From Lobosporangium transversale (lineage: Eukaryota; Mortierellomycota; Mortierellomycetes; Mortierellales; Mortierellaceae), in the NCBI RefSeq assembly GCF_002105155.1, contig NW_019028999.1, positions 617,237 through 681,236 of the forward strand: a stretch of DNA of 64,000 nt, in the 5' to 3' direction. Below, piece by piece: positions 22,151 to 32,087 of the stretch. Below the pieces are notes generated by a model. That model saw only the letters and a program-made list of their open reading frames with translations. It searched no databases and was not told where the DNA came from. Made by a program: the position numbers and the translations under genes. The first letter of the stretch is position 1, and each line of letters opens with the position of its first letter.

Positions 22151-23076
22151 GCCCTTTTGGTACTTTGGAACAGCTCTAGGATTGAGGCGTAGTTAACATG
22201 AACAGCGACATATTGGCCTGAATAACTTTCCACTGCAGACTATTTGTCATTGTGGTTTGATTTGTCATTTTGCACAACTTGATGGATATCTATATTTGTT
22301 ACAGCAAATAGTAACACTGTCGTTGACAGATAGACATGTTACCATTAACCAGAGTAAAAATCATTGTGATATTATATATTAATTATAATTTTAATAATAA
22401 TTATAAATCTGAAGCATGCTGGTACTCGTCTCATGTGGGGATGCACATGCCATCGAATGAAAAAAAAAAGGGGGGCTCATTCAATTAAAGGGACCACATT
22501 TGCTTCACCTCCATACAAAGTGCTCGCCGCTTTCATTTGTTTCTCAGCTGTCGGTCTTGACCTGCTCAATGTCCACCATCCTTGGCTTTTTCCCTAAGTA
22601 ACAATCGTCCTTCTCCTCGAAGACCAAAGCCCATCTATTTAAACCGATAAAGACAAATAAAACTAGGCTTGCACATGTAATTAAATTGCAGAACTGCAGA
22701 AAGTTTTTTGCCTCTTTGTAGAAGTGTCTCAAGAAGGAAAAAAAAAAGTTTTGATCTGGTCTAATATGGGATGCAAATGAGCATGGGACATGGGATTTTT
22801 GTATGTCCGGTCTTGATCGAATGATCGCATTTCAACAGCCACGAGGGATCACACTCAAACCCTCTTTTCAGCCTTTGTTCATTGTTCGTGTCTCACTTTC
22901 TCTTTCTCTCACTTTCTCTCACTTTCTCTCATACACCCTCTTTCACTCACTCACACTCACTCACGCTCACTCATACACTCTTTCTCGTCATCCCACTGTC
23001 CTCTATTTTCTATCAGCAGCAGAGCAGACCTTTTACTCTTTATTTAGTATTTATAATTCCAGAACGAATATCCCTC
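21151..23076. other. 1.9-kb divergent spacer
   Basis: Contains long homopolymers (A run about 21271-21289, T run about 22122-22150), an AT-rich palindromic patch near 22372-22406, and a TC/ACTC-rich block (about 22890-22985) that is probably the 5' leader of the coiled-coil gene. A 62-residue frame on the minus strand (22732-22544) has one hydrophobic stretch but no family match and is not annotated. Confidence 0.5.
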
Positions 23077-23359
23077 ATGACCTTGGAACGTCCCCCTATC
23101 ATCCCCATCACAACCACACATTCGACGGCTGATGTATCAAACCATGAAGCAGTTCATCCTACAGTCTCTTGTCCTGTAAGTTCTCTCTTTAATTCCTCCT
23201 TTTATCACCTTAATCATCAGTTCTCATGCAATGAAGATACGATCTAATCAAATAATGACAGGAGCTAGGTAGTGGTCAACTTTGGAATCATTCTTATTGT
23301 CTCCCACATGCTCTCTCTCACACGGACATGAATAAATGGACAATGAATGGAGATCAGTT

Positions 23360-23394
<35 letters not shown>

Positions 23395-25204
23395 ACCAAC
23401 TGAGCAAATTAATAACATACACATGACATTATTCCCATAAAGAAAGAAGAAGGACCTAAAAGCCATTGGATCTTGAGAGCGCCACCAGAAGAACAATCGA
23501 TGTTGGGCTTTTCTGATATTATTTTTTTTTTTTGCCTTGACTTTTCTCAATTAGGAGATCGACACTATCAAGAAGACCTTGAACAACAACAACAGCAACA
23601 CTACCACAGCAATGCCTAGTCTACCTTCTCCTCCCCTGTCGCCCCACCAATTCCCTCATCCAGATCATCCACATCGCACCAACTCTTTACCTACCGTACT
23701 CATACCCATTACTACTATTGTCACCACAGCTGATACCATTCAACAATCAACCTTAATTTCATCCATTTGTTCTTCCGAGGAACAGGTTCATTCATCTAGT
23801 TTCGAACTCGATAGCACAGCCCGAAGAACCTCAACACCACCTCATACTTTATCACCTACTTTTACAGATGGAGACTGCACTATCGAAGAAGTGGATGCTA
23901 ACCAGCCAATGTTACCCAGCCAACTTCGCAAACGTCATGAGAGCATGAAACAGCAAGCAAAGGTCAAACAGCCTTTTATAATCGAACCAAGTGATAATGA
24001 CGACCCAGGAGTTAATAGGTCACTCATCGACAACCTCGCTATCCCATCTATTCATCCATTGAATGTATTAGATGATCATAGTTCTGAAGGCAGTGCTGAT
24101 ATTGAACATACTGATCTGATCGCAACTTCCTATCACTCTGGAGCAATGATTCGAGCAAAATCGCACAGTATGTTCGAGTCCAACCATGTTAGCGCAGCTC
24201 AACGTGGATTGTCATCCTACATATCCAGTCTTTACAAATATCAAGAGATGCCTATCCAAGATTGGATCAATATGAAATCAAAAATGGAAGCATTGGAACT
24301 GGAGATCTCGCATGTTAAACGAACCAATATGCTATTAAATCTGGAGCTTGATAAAGTCAACGCCCATCTTGCCAGGATAACCGCCAACAATGATGGTGAA
24401 GATCTGCAAGAGGAAACTAATGGTTGGCGCAAGGAGTGTGAGTTTTTGGTTCAACAGGTGGATTGGATGCATCGACAGTTGCAGGCGGCATATGCGAGCC
24501 ATATGGAGCTCACGCACCCAAGATATGAGGCTGAAGCGACACGGGAACTTTGTGTGCAGGTCAAGGATCTGACAGCCTCGTTGAGGATGTGGCAGTCGGC
24601 ATTCCAACAGGCAGAGGAGAAGTATCGACGCAAGTGTGGTATGTGAAAACTTTTTTTTTTTTTTTTTTTTTTTCCTCCTTCATGAAACAATCATTCTTCT
24701 GTATTAGAATTTATGGCCTGTGTCTAATCTTTATACATTTATATACTACTATGGTTAACTATTTATGAAATAGATGGGGAGCGTGTGTTGAAGCAAAATC
24801 TTCGGGAACGTGAAGCACAATTGTCAAGTCTCGTGGAAAGATTGTCGGGATACGAAAGTGAATTTCAAAAGTCTCTTTCCAATTACGAGGAATTAATGCG
24901 ACTTTCTACTGAACTGGAGTTACTTGAAGGCAATCGTGATCATACTCATTTCAACGCGGAAGATAGGGCAGCAAGCTCTTCGTTAGGAAAGAATCAGCAA
25001 GGATCAAATAATATTTCTATGCCTGTTGTGAGTATCATCAGGGGCGTAAGTGATATGCCTGGTGCTCTTCCAAAGCAAGACCAATCACCAACTAAATCAT
25101 CGGAAACCATATCTCCTTCTGCTGAGGCAACAATAGTGGTGGATCAACTGTCGGTATCGATACTCTCCTGGGTTGCTCTTCTAGCAACCTACATGCTTTC
25201 ATGA
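23077..25204 (+). CDS. Tail-anchored coiled-coil protein, unknown function
   Basis: Three exons: 23077-23175, 23555-24638, 24774-25204; 1614 nt, 537 residues. I do not recognise the family. The first 230 residues are low-complexity, rich in Ser, Thr, Pro and His (PSLPSPPLSPHQFPHP). From about residue 250 to 420 there are heptad-like stretches: INMKSKMEALELEISHVKR, LLNLELDKVNAHLARI, CVQVKDLTASLRMWQSAF and LREREAQLSSLVERLSGYE. The last 18 residues (about SVSILSWVALLATYMLS) form one hydrophobic segment ending five or fewer residues before the stop, the layout of a C-terminal tail anchor in ER, Golgi or outer mitochondrial membrane. A membrane tether or vesicle-docking role would fit, but that is inference. 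The first donor is a perfect GTAAGT. Start chosen as the first ATG after a TC-rich leader; the frame stays open upstream through low-complexity DNA. Confidence 0.75.
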
Positions 25205-25380
25205 CGACAATTATTACTTTGTATATAAATATACCATTTGTGTTTGCTGTTTTTAATTGACTTAACTATGCAATAAAGTTGGAGTGGTGACCGCTTCAAA
25301 TGGAAATTTGATTAGATAGATGCACTTGATCGCTCATTTCGTTTAACAATCTTGACTATCCAATTCATCAGAAGTAATCG

Positions 25381-26267
25381 ATGACAAAGCCGAAAGCGAA
25401 AAAGAAATCAAAGTCAGAGGAGTCAAAATCTGATGATCTGAAGGGCAAAGGTACTGGCAAAGGCAATACAACAGCAATTGCCACTACTACTACCATTACT
25501 ACTACTACAAGTGCCAAGAGCTCGTCAGAGAAGGATAAGGCAACAGCCCCTACTGCCAATGATAGTACAGGACTTCCACCGATTGACTACATTGGTTATG
25601 AATCAGAACATCAGCTTCAGGGTATGATCAGTCTGATTGAGAATGATCTTTCAGAACCGTACTCCATTTATACCTATCGATACTTTTTACATCAATGGCC
25701 CAAGCTCTCATTTCTTGTATGTTGCTGTCCCATGCATCTGAACATTGATGTGCCAAGGTTATTGTTTGTTGAAAACTACATCTCACATGTTTTATTTTAT
25801 TTTATTTTATATTTTCTTTCTAGGCTATGGATAGGGAAAAGGACAAATGTGTAGGGGTAATTGTCTGCAGATTAGACATACATGGGAGCGCTAGGTCCAA
25901 CCGTGGTTACATCGCCATGCTGGCTGTCTCGAAAGAGTACCGGAAACGGAGGATTGGATCGACTTTGGTCCTTATGGCCATTGAGGCCATGAAACAAGCT
26001 GGCGCAGACGAGGTATTACTTTTATTTTTTTGCAACTTTGCTTTTATACATTCTCGTTGCCTTTCCTCTTACTCTCAATTTTTTTTTTTTTTTTTTTTTT
26101 TTAACAAGATCGTCTTGGAGACAGAGTATACAAATCAGAGTGCGATAGCACTATACCAGCAGATGGGGTTTATCAAAGATAAAAGACTCTACCGGTATTA
26201 CCTCAATGGTGTCGATGCATTCCGCTTGAAGCTATTTTGCAAACCAGAAATAGGCCCGATTTCATAA
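25381..26267 (+). CDS. N-alpha-acetyltransferase NatC catalytic subunit (Naa30/Mak3)
   Basis: Three exons: 25381-25716, 25824-26012, 26109-26267; 684 nt, 227 residues. The protein acetylates N-termini starting Met-Leu/Ile/Phe/Trp together with two auxiliary subunits. Diagnostic segments match Naa30: [53 protein letters not shown] (acetyl-CoA loop R-R-x-x-G-S in place of the more common G-x-G/A), [20 protein letters not shown], and [19 protein letters not shown]. The first 60 residues are a Lys/Ser/Thr-rich extension absent from yeast Mak3 (176 residues). The second intron is 96 bp, a multiple of three, and has no in-frame stop, so a retained intron would still be translated; the splice is supported by the family sequence DE/IVLETEY. 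It lies 177 bp after the coiled-coil gene on the same strand and converges on the CCHC gene. Confidence 0.93.
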
Positions 26268-26493
26268 AAAGGCAAAAATGACTATTTACCAGGATCGAAG
26301 CAGTAAAACAAAAAAAAGTTCTCTTTTATTTGTTTCAAAAACATCGCCTCGATACTTGTAATTACATTTTTGACAAAATGAGGAATTATATTTCGAGAGA
26401 CATAGCAAGAATGCATCCCTTAAAAGCATGTTTAGATTGGTACTTTAAAACTCCCTTATTTTCAAGTCGGATTCCTCAATTGCGAATATCTCC

Positions 26494-28428
26494 CTAGAAG
26501 TTGAGTTGATATCTTTGAGGGGGAGGACGGCGTTCGCGTGCACCCTCAACTCGTTCGTTGATACAATCGGAAGCCCTATGACCGACCTGGCCGCACTAAA
26601 GTTTTCGAAGAAATGTTGGAATGGAAGTCTTGTAAGCTTAAGATCTGTATTAAATACAACAAGCTAACGATGTTCTTGAAATAACTTAAAAGTAAACATA
26701 CATTATAACATTTGGTGGCCGAAGAGTGTCTGGGTTGCTCGCAATCGCGCGACATGTGACCAAGTTGCCCACAACGATTACAGGTAATGTCTGTTCGAGG
26801 TTCTCTACAATCCCGCACCATGTGACCAAACTGTCCACAACGGTTGCAAGTGACATCTGTTCGAGGTTCGGTACATTCTCGCACCATGTGGCCAAACTGT
26901 CCACAACGATTACAAGTAACGTCTGTTCGGGGCTCAGTACAGTCCCGTACCATATGACCAAATTTTCCACAGCGATTACAGGTAACGTCTGTTCGGGGCT
27001 CCGAACAGTCCCGCACCATATGACCAAGCTGTCCGCAACGGTTACAGGTGACATCTGTCCGGGGCTCGGTACAATCCCGCACCATGTGGCCTACCTGGCC
27101 ACAACGGTTACAGTTAATATCTCTCCGAGGCTCGGTACAATCGCGTGCCATGTGACCAACTTCGTTACAGCGGTTACAGGTCACGTCTCTTCGGGGCTCG
27201 GTACACTCGCGTATCCTGTGACCCTCGCGTCCGCATCGGTTGCAAGTAATGGATGCAGGCGGTTCAGTGCATTCTCTGCTGATGTGACCCTCCCTGTTAC
27301 AGTTCCTGCAGACCTGTACTTTGCGAGGTTCCGGGCAAGTACGCGTACGGTGCTCTTCAGAGCCACAGTTGTAACATTTCCCAAAATATTCTGATCTATC
27401 AGATTCTCGTTTATCTTCAGGGCATTCAGAGACTACATGGCCTTCCTGTTTACAGTTATGACATCTCGGAATACGGCTTGGAACCACAATGCCGCCTCTC
27501 TCGAGCCTCATGAGGTTCTCTTCATAACTTGTGGCCATCCCGATGGACATGCGGCCTCTCTTTACGGTTCCAGGCTTGATAAAGGATGGAATAACACGAA
27601 ACTCCTGTCTAGGCTCACCTTTAAGATTAACAAGTGTATACCCAAAGCCAACAGGCTCATTCTAAAAGTGATATAGTGCAAATTAGCTCCCGTCAATATA
27701 CATCTTAGAATAGCTCACATCCTTCATACAATCGTGTGATCATCAATCAGTATTCAATTTACCGTGGCTACCAAATAGGTGTTGCAATTATCTGCTCGAA
27801 GCTTCTCTTCCAAGTCTCTCCAGCTCCTTCCCCTATATAAATCACATATTCGTCCCAACATTGGTTTCACATCGTCCAAGTCGCGTGTCTTATCAGCTTC
27901 TAGAAACAAAGGCCAAACATCCTCAAGCTTCTCTGCGGGTGGTTCTTTAAAGAGATAATGAAGCATGATTTATTTGGGTAAGCATCATGAATAGCAGTAT
28001 AATATGTATCCAAGTAGTAATCATATCGGAAGAAGCAGAAGCTCACCATCAAGATCTGGAGCAAACGAAGAGTTTTCTGGAGCAAACGAAGCCTTTTCTG
28101 GAGCAAACGAAGCCTTTTCTGAGGTAAATGAAGACTTTTCTTGTACATCATCTACCATAAATAGAGTGGGTGAGAGCCTTATTTAGATGCCATCATGAAG
28201 GGCCAAAAGCAAACCAAAACTAGATAAAAAAAAGTAAATAATGAAGTCGCATTATTCTATACCATTTGAATGAGAATGCTTGACATTTTCAGAAATCATG
28301 GAAGCCTCCATCTTTTTTGCCATTTGAGTCCAATCGTTATTAAAGTCGGTAGACATGTTGTCAGACGCTGCCGCTACTGGCATGTTCCAACCACCACCTG
28401 AAGGTGGGGCATCCCAAGGGGAATTCAT
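26494..28428 (-). CDS. Protein with twelve CCHC zinc knuckles (CNBP/Gis2/HEXBP-like)
   Basis: Five exons on the minus strand: 28428-28263, 28151-28047, 27944-27763, 27661-26702, 26595-26494; 1515 nt, 504 residues. The C-terminal half (about residues 218-484) holds twelve C-x2-C-x4-H-x4-C knuckles, from CHNCKQEGHVVSEC to CYNCGQVGHRASDC; the last one is encoded by the separate final exon. Knuckles 5-11 are near-identical 22-residue units with the spacer TEPRTDVT. CNBP/Gis2 proteins bind single-stranded nucleic acids and act in translation or mRNA control. This one is longer than Gis2 (seven knuckles) and has an N-terminal part not seen in it: a Gly/Trp start (MNSPWDAPPSGGGW), four 7-residue units related to FAPEKAS in exon 2, and an unrecognised segment (DVWPLFLEADKTRDLDDVKP to GYTLVNLKGEPRQEF). 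A slippage-prone tandem DNA repeat underlies the knuckles. Function inferred only from the knuckles. Confidence 0.88.
26735..27255 (-). repeat. 66-bp coding tandem repeat in the CCHC gene
   Basis: About seven to eight direct copies of a 66-bp unit, each encoding one zinc knuckle plus spacer. Units 6-11 differ by only a few bases, while flanking knuckles 1-4 and 12 have diverged, which suggests recent unequal exchange or gene conversion within the array. Confidence 0.85.
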
Positions 28429-29002
28429 CGCGTATTGAGGGTAGTGAGGGAGAACGAAAAAGAGGACTCTGTGCCAAAAAGTCAATAAATAAAAACAAAC
28501 AACTACATGTACTACTGTACTGTACGTGACTGAGGCCAAAGCTATTGTTCGCCTCGCATTGCACCTACATTCTGGACTCCGCCAAAGTGTTGCCCTCTCA
28601 GAATACACGGACCAATTCAAGCCATCAAGACAGAGTGTGCATGCATGACTAGCTCTATTCATCCTTGATGTTTTGAGATATGATCACAATTTTGGCCGTC
28701 AGCTGGCCGAAGTAGCTAATTTCATCAGAGCAAATTTTAAGCACGTACAGTAGTACATCATAAGGTGCCATCATCCAGCATCATGACTAAACGGTTGCTT
28801 CTTTCATATCAATCTCTCTCTTTCTCTCTTTCTCGCTCTCTTTCTCTCTTTCTCTCTTTCTCGCTCTCTCCCTCTCTTTCTCTCTCTCTCTTTCTCTCCC
28901 TCTCTCAAACCTCTTTCTCTTCTTTCTTCTCATTCGTATTTCCTCATTCACTATAATTGCATCACATTCTCTTTCCATAACCTCCGAACCACAACAGTCG
29001 CT
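28429..29002. other. Divergent spacer with pyrimidine-rich leader
   Basis: 574 bp between the CCHC and phosphatase starts. A CT-rich tract of about 115 bp (about 28808-28925) lies about 80 bp before the phosphatase ATG and is probably its core promoter or 5' leader, since CT-rich blocks also precede other genes here. No other gene seen. Confidence 0.6.
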
Positions 29003-31914
29003 ATGAGGTTTCTTGCCTGGTCATCATTGGCCCTCGGGCTCTCATACTCTGTTCAGCTGGTCAAAGGTATTAACGACTTTTCCCCATCCCTTCCCTCCAG
29101 CGTGCTCATACACACCTATGCATCCTGCAACCGAAGCATCTCTTGGCTTCTTGGCACTAGAATCTCTTTACTGTCCACATGATGTATTGAGTTTATCTGT
29201 GCACGGTGACCCTTACTGAAAAAATTTTCTTTTTTCTTGTTCCATTTTAAGCGAGAGGAATCATCGACATTCGTGTAACGACTTGCCCAGAAGACAATTG
29301 CGTCATTCCTGGGTATCGAAAGATTCAGCAGGATATTAACAAGTTCTCTCGTGGTAGTTTTGTCCATCTACACTTCACAGACGTTGAACAGGATGAACCA
29401 TATTCTGGTTATATAAGAAGCGGTTGCTCTCATGAAACGGTTGACAACAAGAACACAGATGATAGTAGCATAAAGAATCTTCGCTTTCATCGCCGTCCCA
29501 AACTTCCTATAACACATATTTCTGTCTTACAGGGCGAGGACGCCGACATGGGTCCTGACTGGGAGCGAATCCATGGCAATTTGAATGATGGGACCCATGG
29601 CCCCACCTTGACCATGTTTGTAAAACGAGATCCTAAACAGTCTCCGATAGAGAGTATTGTTATCAAGTATGGTTACGATAGTCATGCTGCGATCGGTTAC
29701 GACCGTCTCCCTATGGATTTGAACTCTGGCACAGGTGAAGGAGCTTTTTATTATGCGACAATGCTTTGTTGTAGATCTAATGAATGCATTTATGTTTACA
29801 ATTTTTCCTTTTTAACTTCAACTTCCTCAGGTGGGCAATGGGTGTATCTCTATTACAAAAAGGCAGGTTCACGAGAGCCAATCACCCACATTGCCACTAA
29901 GGCATGTATATTGCCGCTCTGCACGTTGGATGATTCTTGGACACGCGTCAATCGTCCCATCATCACAGGCACTCTGAAGCGATACCTTTATCTATTTTAT
30001 AAGTCTGTTCCAGGGACATTGCCCATCACTAGCATAAAGATGAGTTTGAAGGAGCAAAATAAAGGCGACAAAGAAGATGTAGATGGAGGTGCTATAGATA
30101 CGGGTGTCCGCTACAAGGGCAGTAACGTCTATATCTCATACAAACGTGGTGTCACAGACGACAACCCCCAGGCCATTGACAATATAGCCATCCAGCTTGG
30201 ACCTAATCCTGTGCCCAGCAGTTGGAATGCTACCTTGTTTGAGCATGATGTTCAACAGGATGTGCCAGACTGGGACGCTCACGTCATCTATAGGACAGCG
30301 GGCGTCGCTTCACCCAAGAAGCCAACGTTGCGGTTCAAAGAGGATGGCTCATTCAAGATTGTCCAATTCGCAGACATTCATATGGCTACAGGTCCTCACA
30401 CGTGCTATAATACCCCCGGCTCGGTATGCCTATCATATTTTATCCAGAAGGAGAAAAGATGTCTGGCATTTTTCTTTTCTATTTTTTTTTTTTTTAAGTG
30501 GTGCTAATATGTCGCATTGTAACGCTTTAGATGACATGCATTGGTGATACTAATACTATGGATATGATGGAGCGCATGCTCGACGCTGAGAAGCCGGACC
30601 TGGTTGTTTACAGTGGTGATAACGTTGATGGATTGACTTCCAATGATGCATTCTCGGTAAGTCTTAGAATTTATGCTCATCCTATATATCCTCCTCTCTT
30701 CTGATCATACATGTCATGGTTTCTGTTTTTTTTTATTGTTTTGCCCGTTTTATAATATATTGTTCTGTACCACTTAGACTATTGTCAAATACTCGCGTCC
30801 TGTGGTCGAACGTGGTATTCCGTGGACGATCATTTTCGGGAACCATGATGAAGAAGGTGACCTGTCGCGCGAAGAGATGATGAGCACTGTACAGGATTTA
30901 CCCTATTCGCTCTCTCAACGTGGACCTCTCCATATTTCGGGCACCGGCAATTATGTTCTCAGTATCCATAAGCACAGACGTAAGAGAGCTCATCGACAGG
31001 GATTTGATAATAATCAGAATGAAGGCGAAGAGGAAACAAGGCTTGATGATAGTGATGAGAATGATATTCAATCCCGAAATGGTTTATTTCATCTCTATTT
31101 TCTGGATTCGGGCGCCTACAGCTTTAACCTAAAGTACCCTGGCTGGGACTGGATCAAGGAAGATCAGGTTGAATGGTTCCGTCAGACATCCCGCGTTATC
31201 ACATCACGATACGCTACAGATGATATTCCAAATGCTTTGGCGTTCTTCCACATCCCAATCCCAGAGTATAATGACCTTGGGGATGATAATGAGGATGACG
31301 ATAACGATGATGATGACTTGAAGGAAAAGAATAATGTCCGCATGGTTGGAGATAAAGCCGAAGGTGTCAGTGCTCCTTCCTATAATTCAGGCATGTTTGA
31401 TGCTTTCTTAGAGAGTAAAGATGTTAGAGCGACGACGGCTGGACACGACCATCTAAACGACTATGTATGTAACTAGCGAAATGCTTTACTTCCTTTGATT
31501 GATTCTCTTATTGTATCGGCCTTATGATGTGCTTGACTTTTTGACTTTATTTGTTTTTTGTCTGATATTGCGCACTAGTGCTTGAACCACCATGGCATCA
31601 ATCTTTGCTATGGTGGTGGTCTTGGCTATGGTACTTATGGTAGCCCAACGATTCCAAGACGCTCACGAGTTTTTGAAATACGCAACAATGGCGACCGTGT
31701 TGATACCTGGAAGCGCCTGGATGACGAGGATATGACTTTGGTAAATCAACAAACTTTGTTTGTTGGCAAGAAGTCGCCATCGTCGGCTCATGGGCGCCCT
31801 AGCAATGGTCGTAGTGGTAAATCTACAAGACCCAAAAACAGGCAGGATAGTGATCTCTATGAGAGTCTACGACAAGGCGCACAGTACGTGATGAATGGAC
31901 TCATTGGTCATTGA
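29003..31914 (+). CDS. Dcr2/PAP29-like calcineurin-type metallophosphatase with N-terminal beta-rich repeats
   Basis: Six exons: 29003-29066, 29252-29734, 29831-30423, 30531-30656, 30778-31464, 31579-31914; 2289 nt, 762 residues. The catalytic half has the dimetal motifs in order: FADIHM (D-x-H), GDNVDG, IIFGNHDEEG, FFHIPIPEY and GHDHLNDYCLNHHG, followed by INLCYGGGLGYGTYG. These match the plant PAP29 / yeast Dcr2 group. Yeast Dcr2 is linked to cell-cycle start and Ire1 dephosphorylation. A signal peptide or anchor (MRFLAWSSLALGLSYSVQLV) leads into exon 2. The roughly 300 residues before the catalytic half contain repeated beta segments, for example YDRLPMDLNSGTGGQWVYL then YYKK and PITHI, and again RYKGSNVYISYKR; they resemble beta-prism repeats such as MABP/Vps62. 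That resemblance is inference. Two acidic, Asp-rich inserts interrupt the catalytic part. The 96-bp second intron is stop-free and in frame. Confidence 0.88.
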
Positions 31915-32087
31915 TACAATTTATGGCAGGATCATCTCCGTTTGTTTATATATTATGTGTATAAATACAAAGAAATAAAATTAAATGTTGGCAAATGCTA
32001 AAAAAAAAAAAAAAAAAAAAAAAAAAATAGAGAAAAGGAGAGAGGAAAGGGTATTTAAAACTATAGTTAAAGAGTATGATTCTAAAA

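Noticed and set aside
22544-22732. 62-residue minus-strand frame with one hydrophobic segment
   Set aside because: No splice or start context, no family and isolated in an AT-rich spacer; more likely chance.
26726-27394. 222-codon open frame on the plus strand opposite the CCHC array
   Set aside because: It is the antisense shadow of the 66-bp repeat; its repeats mirror the knuckle units.
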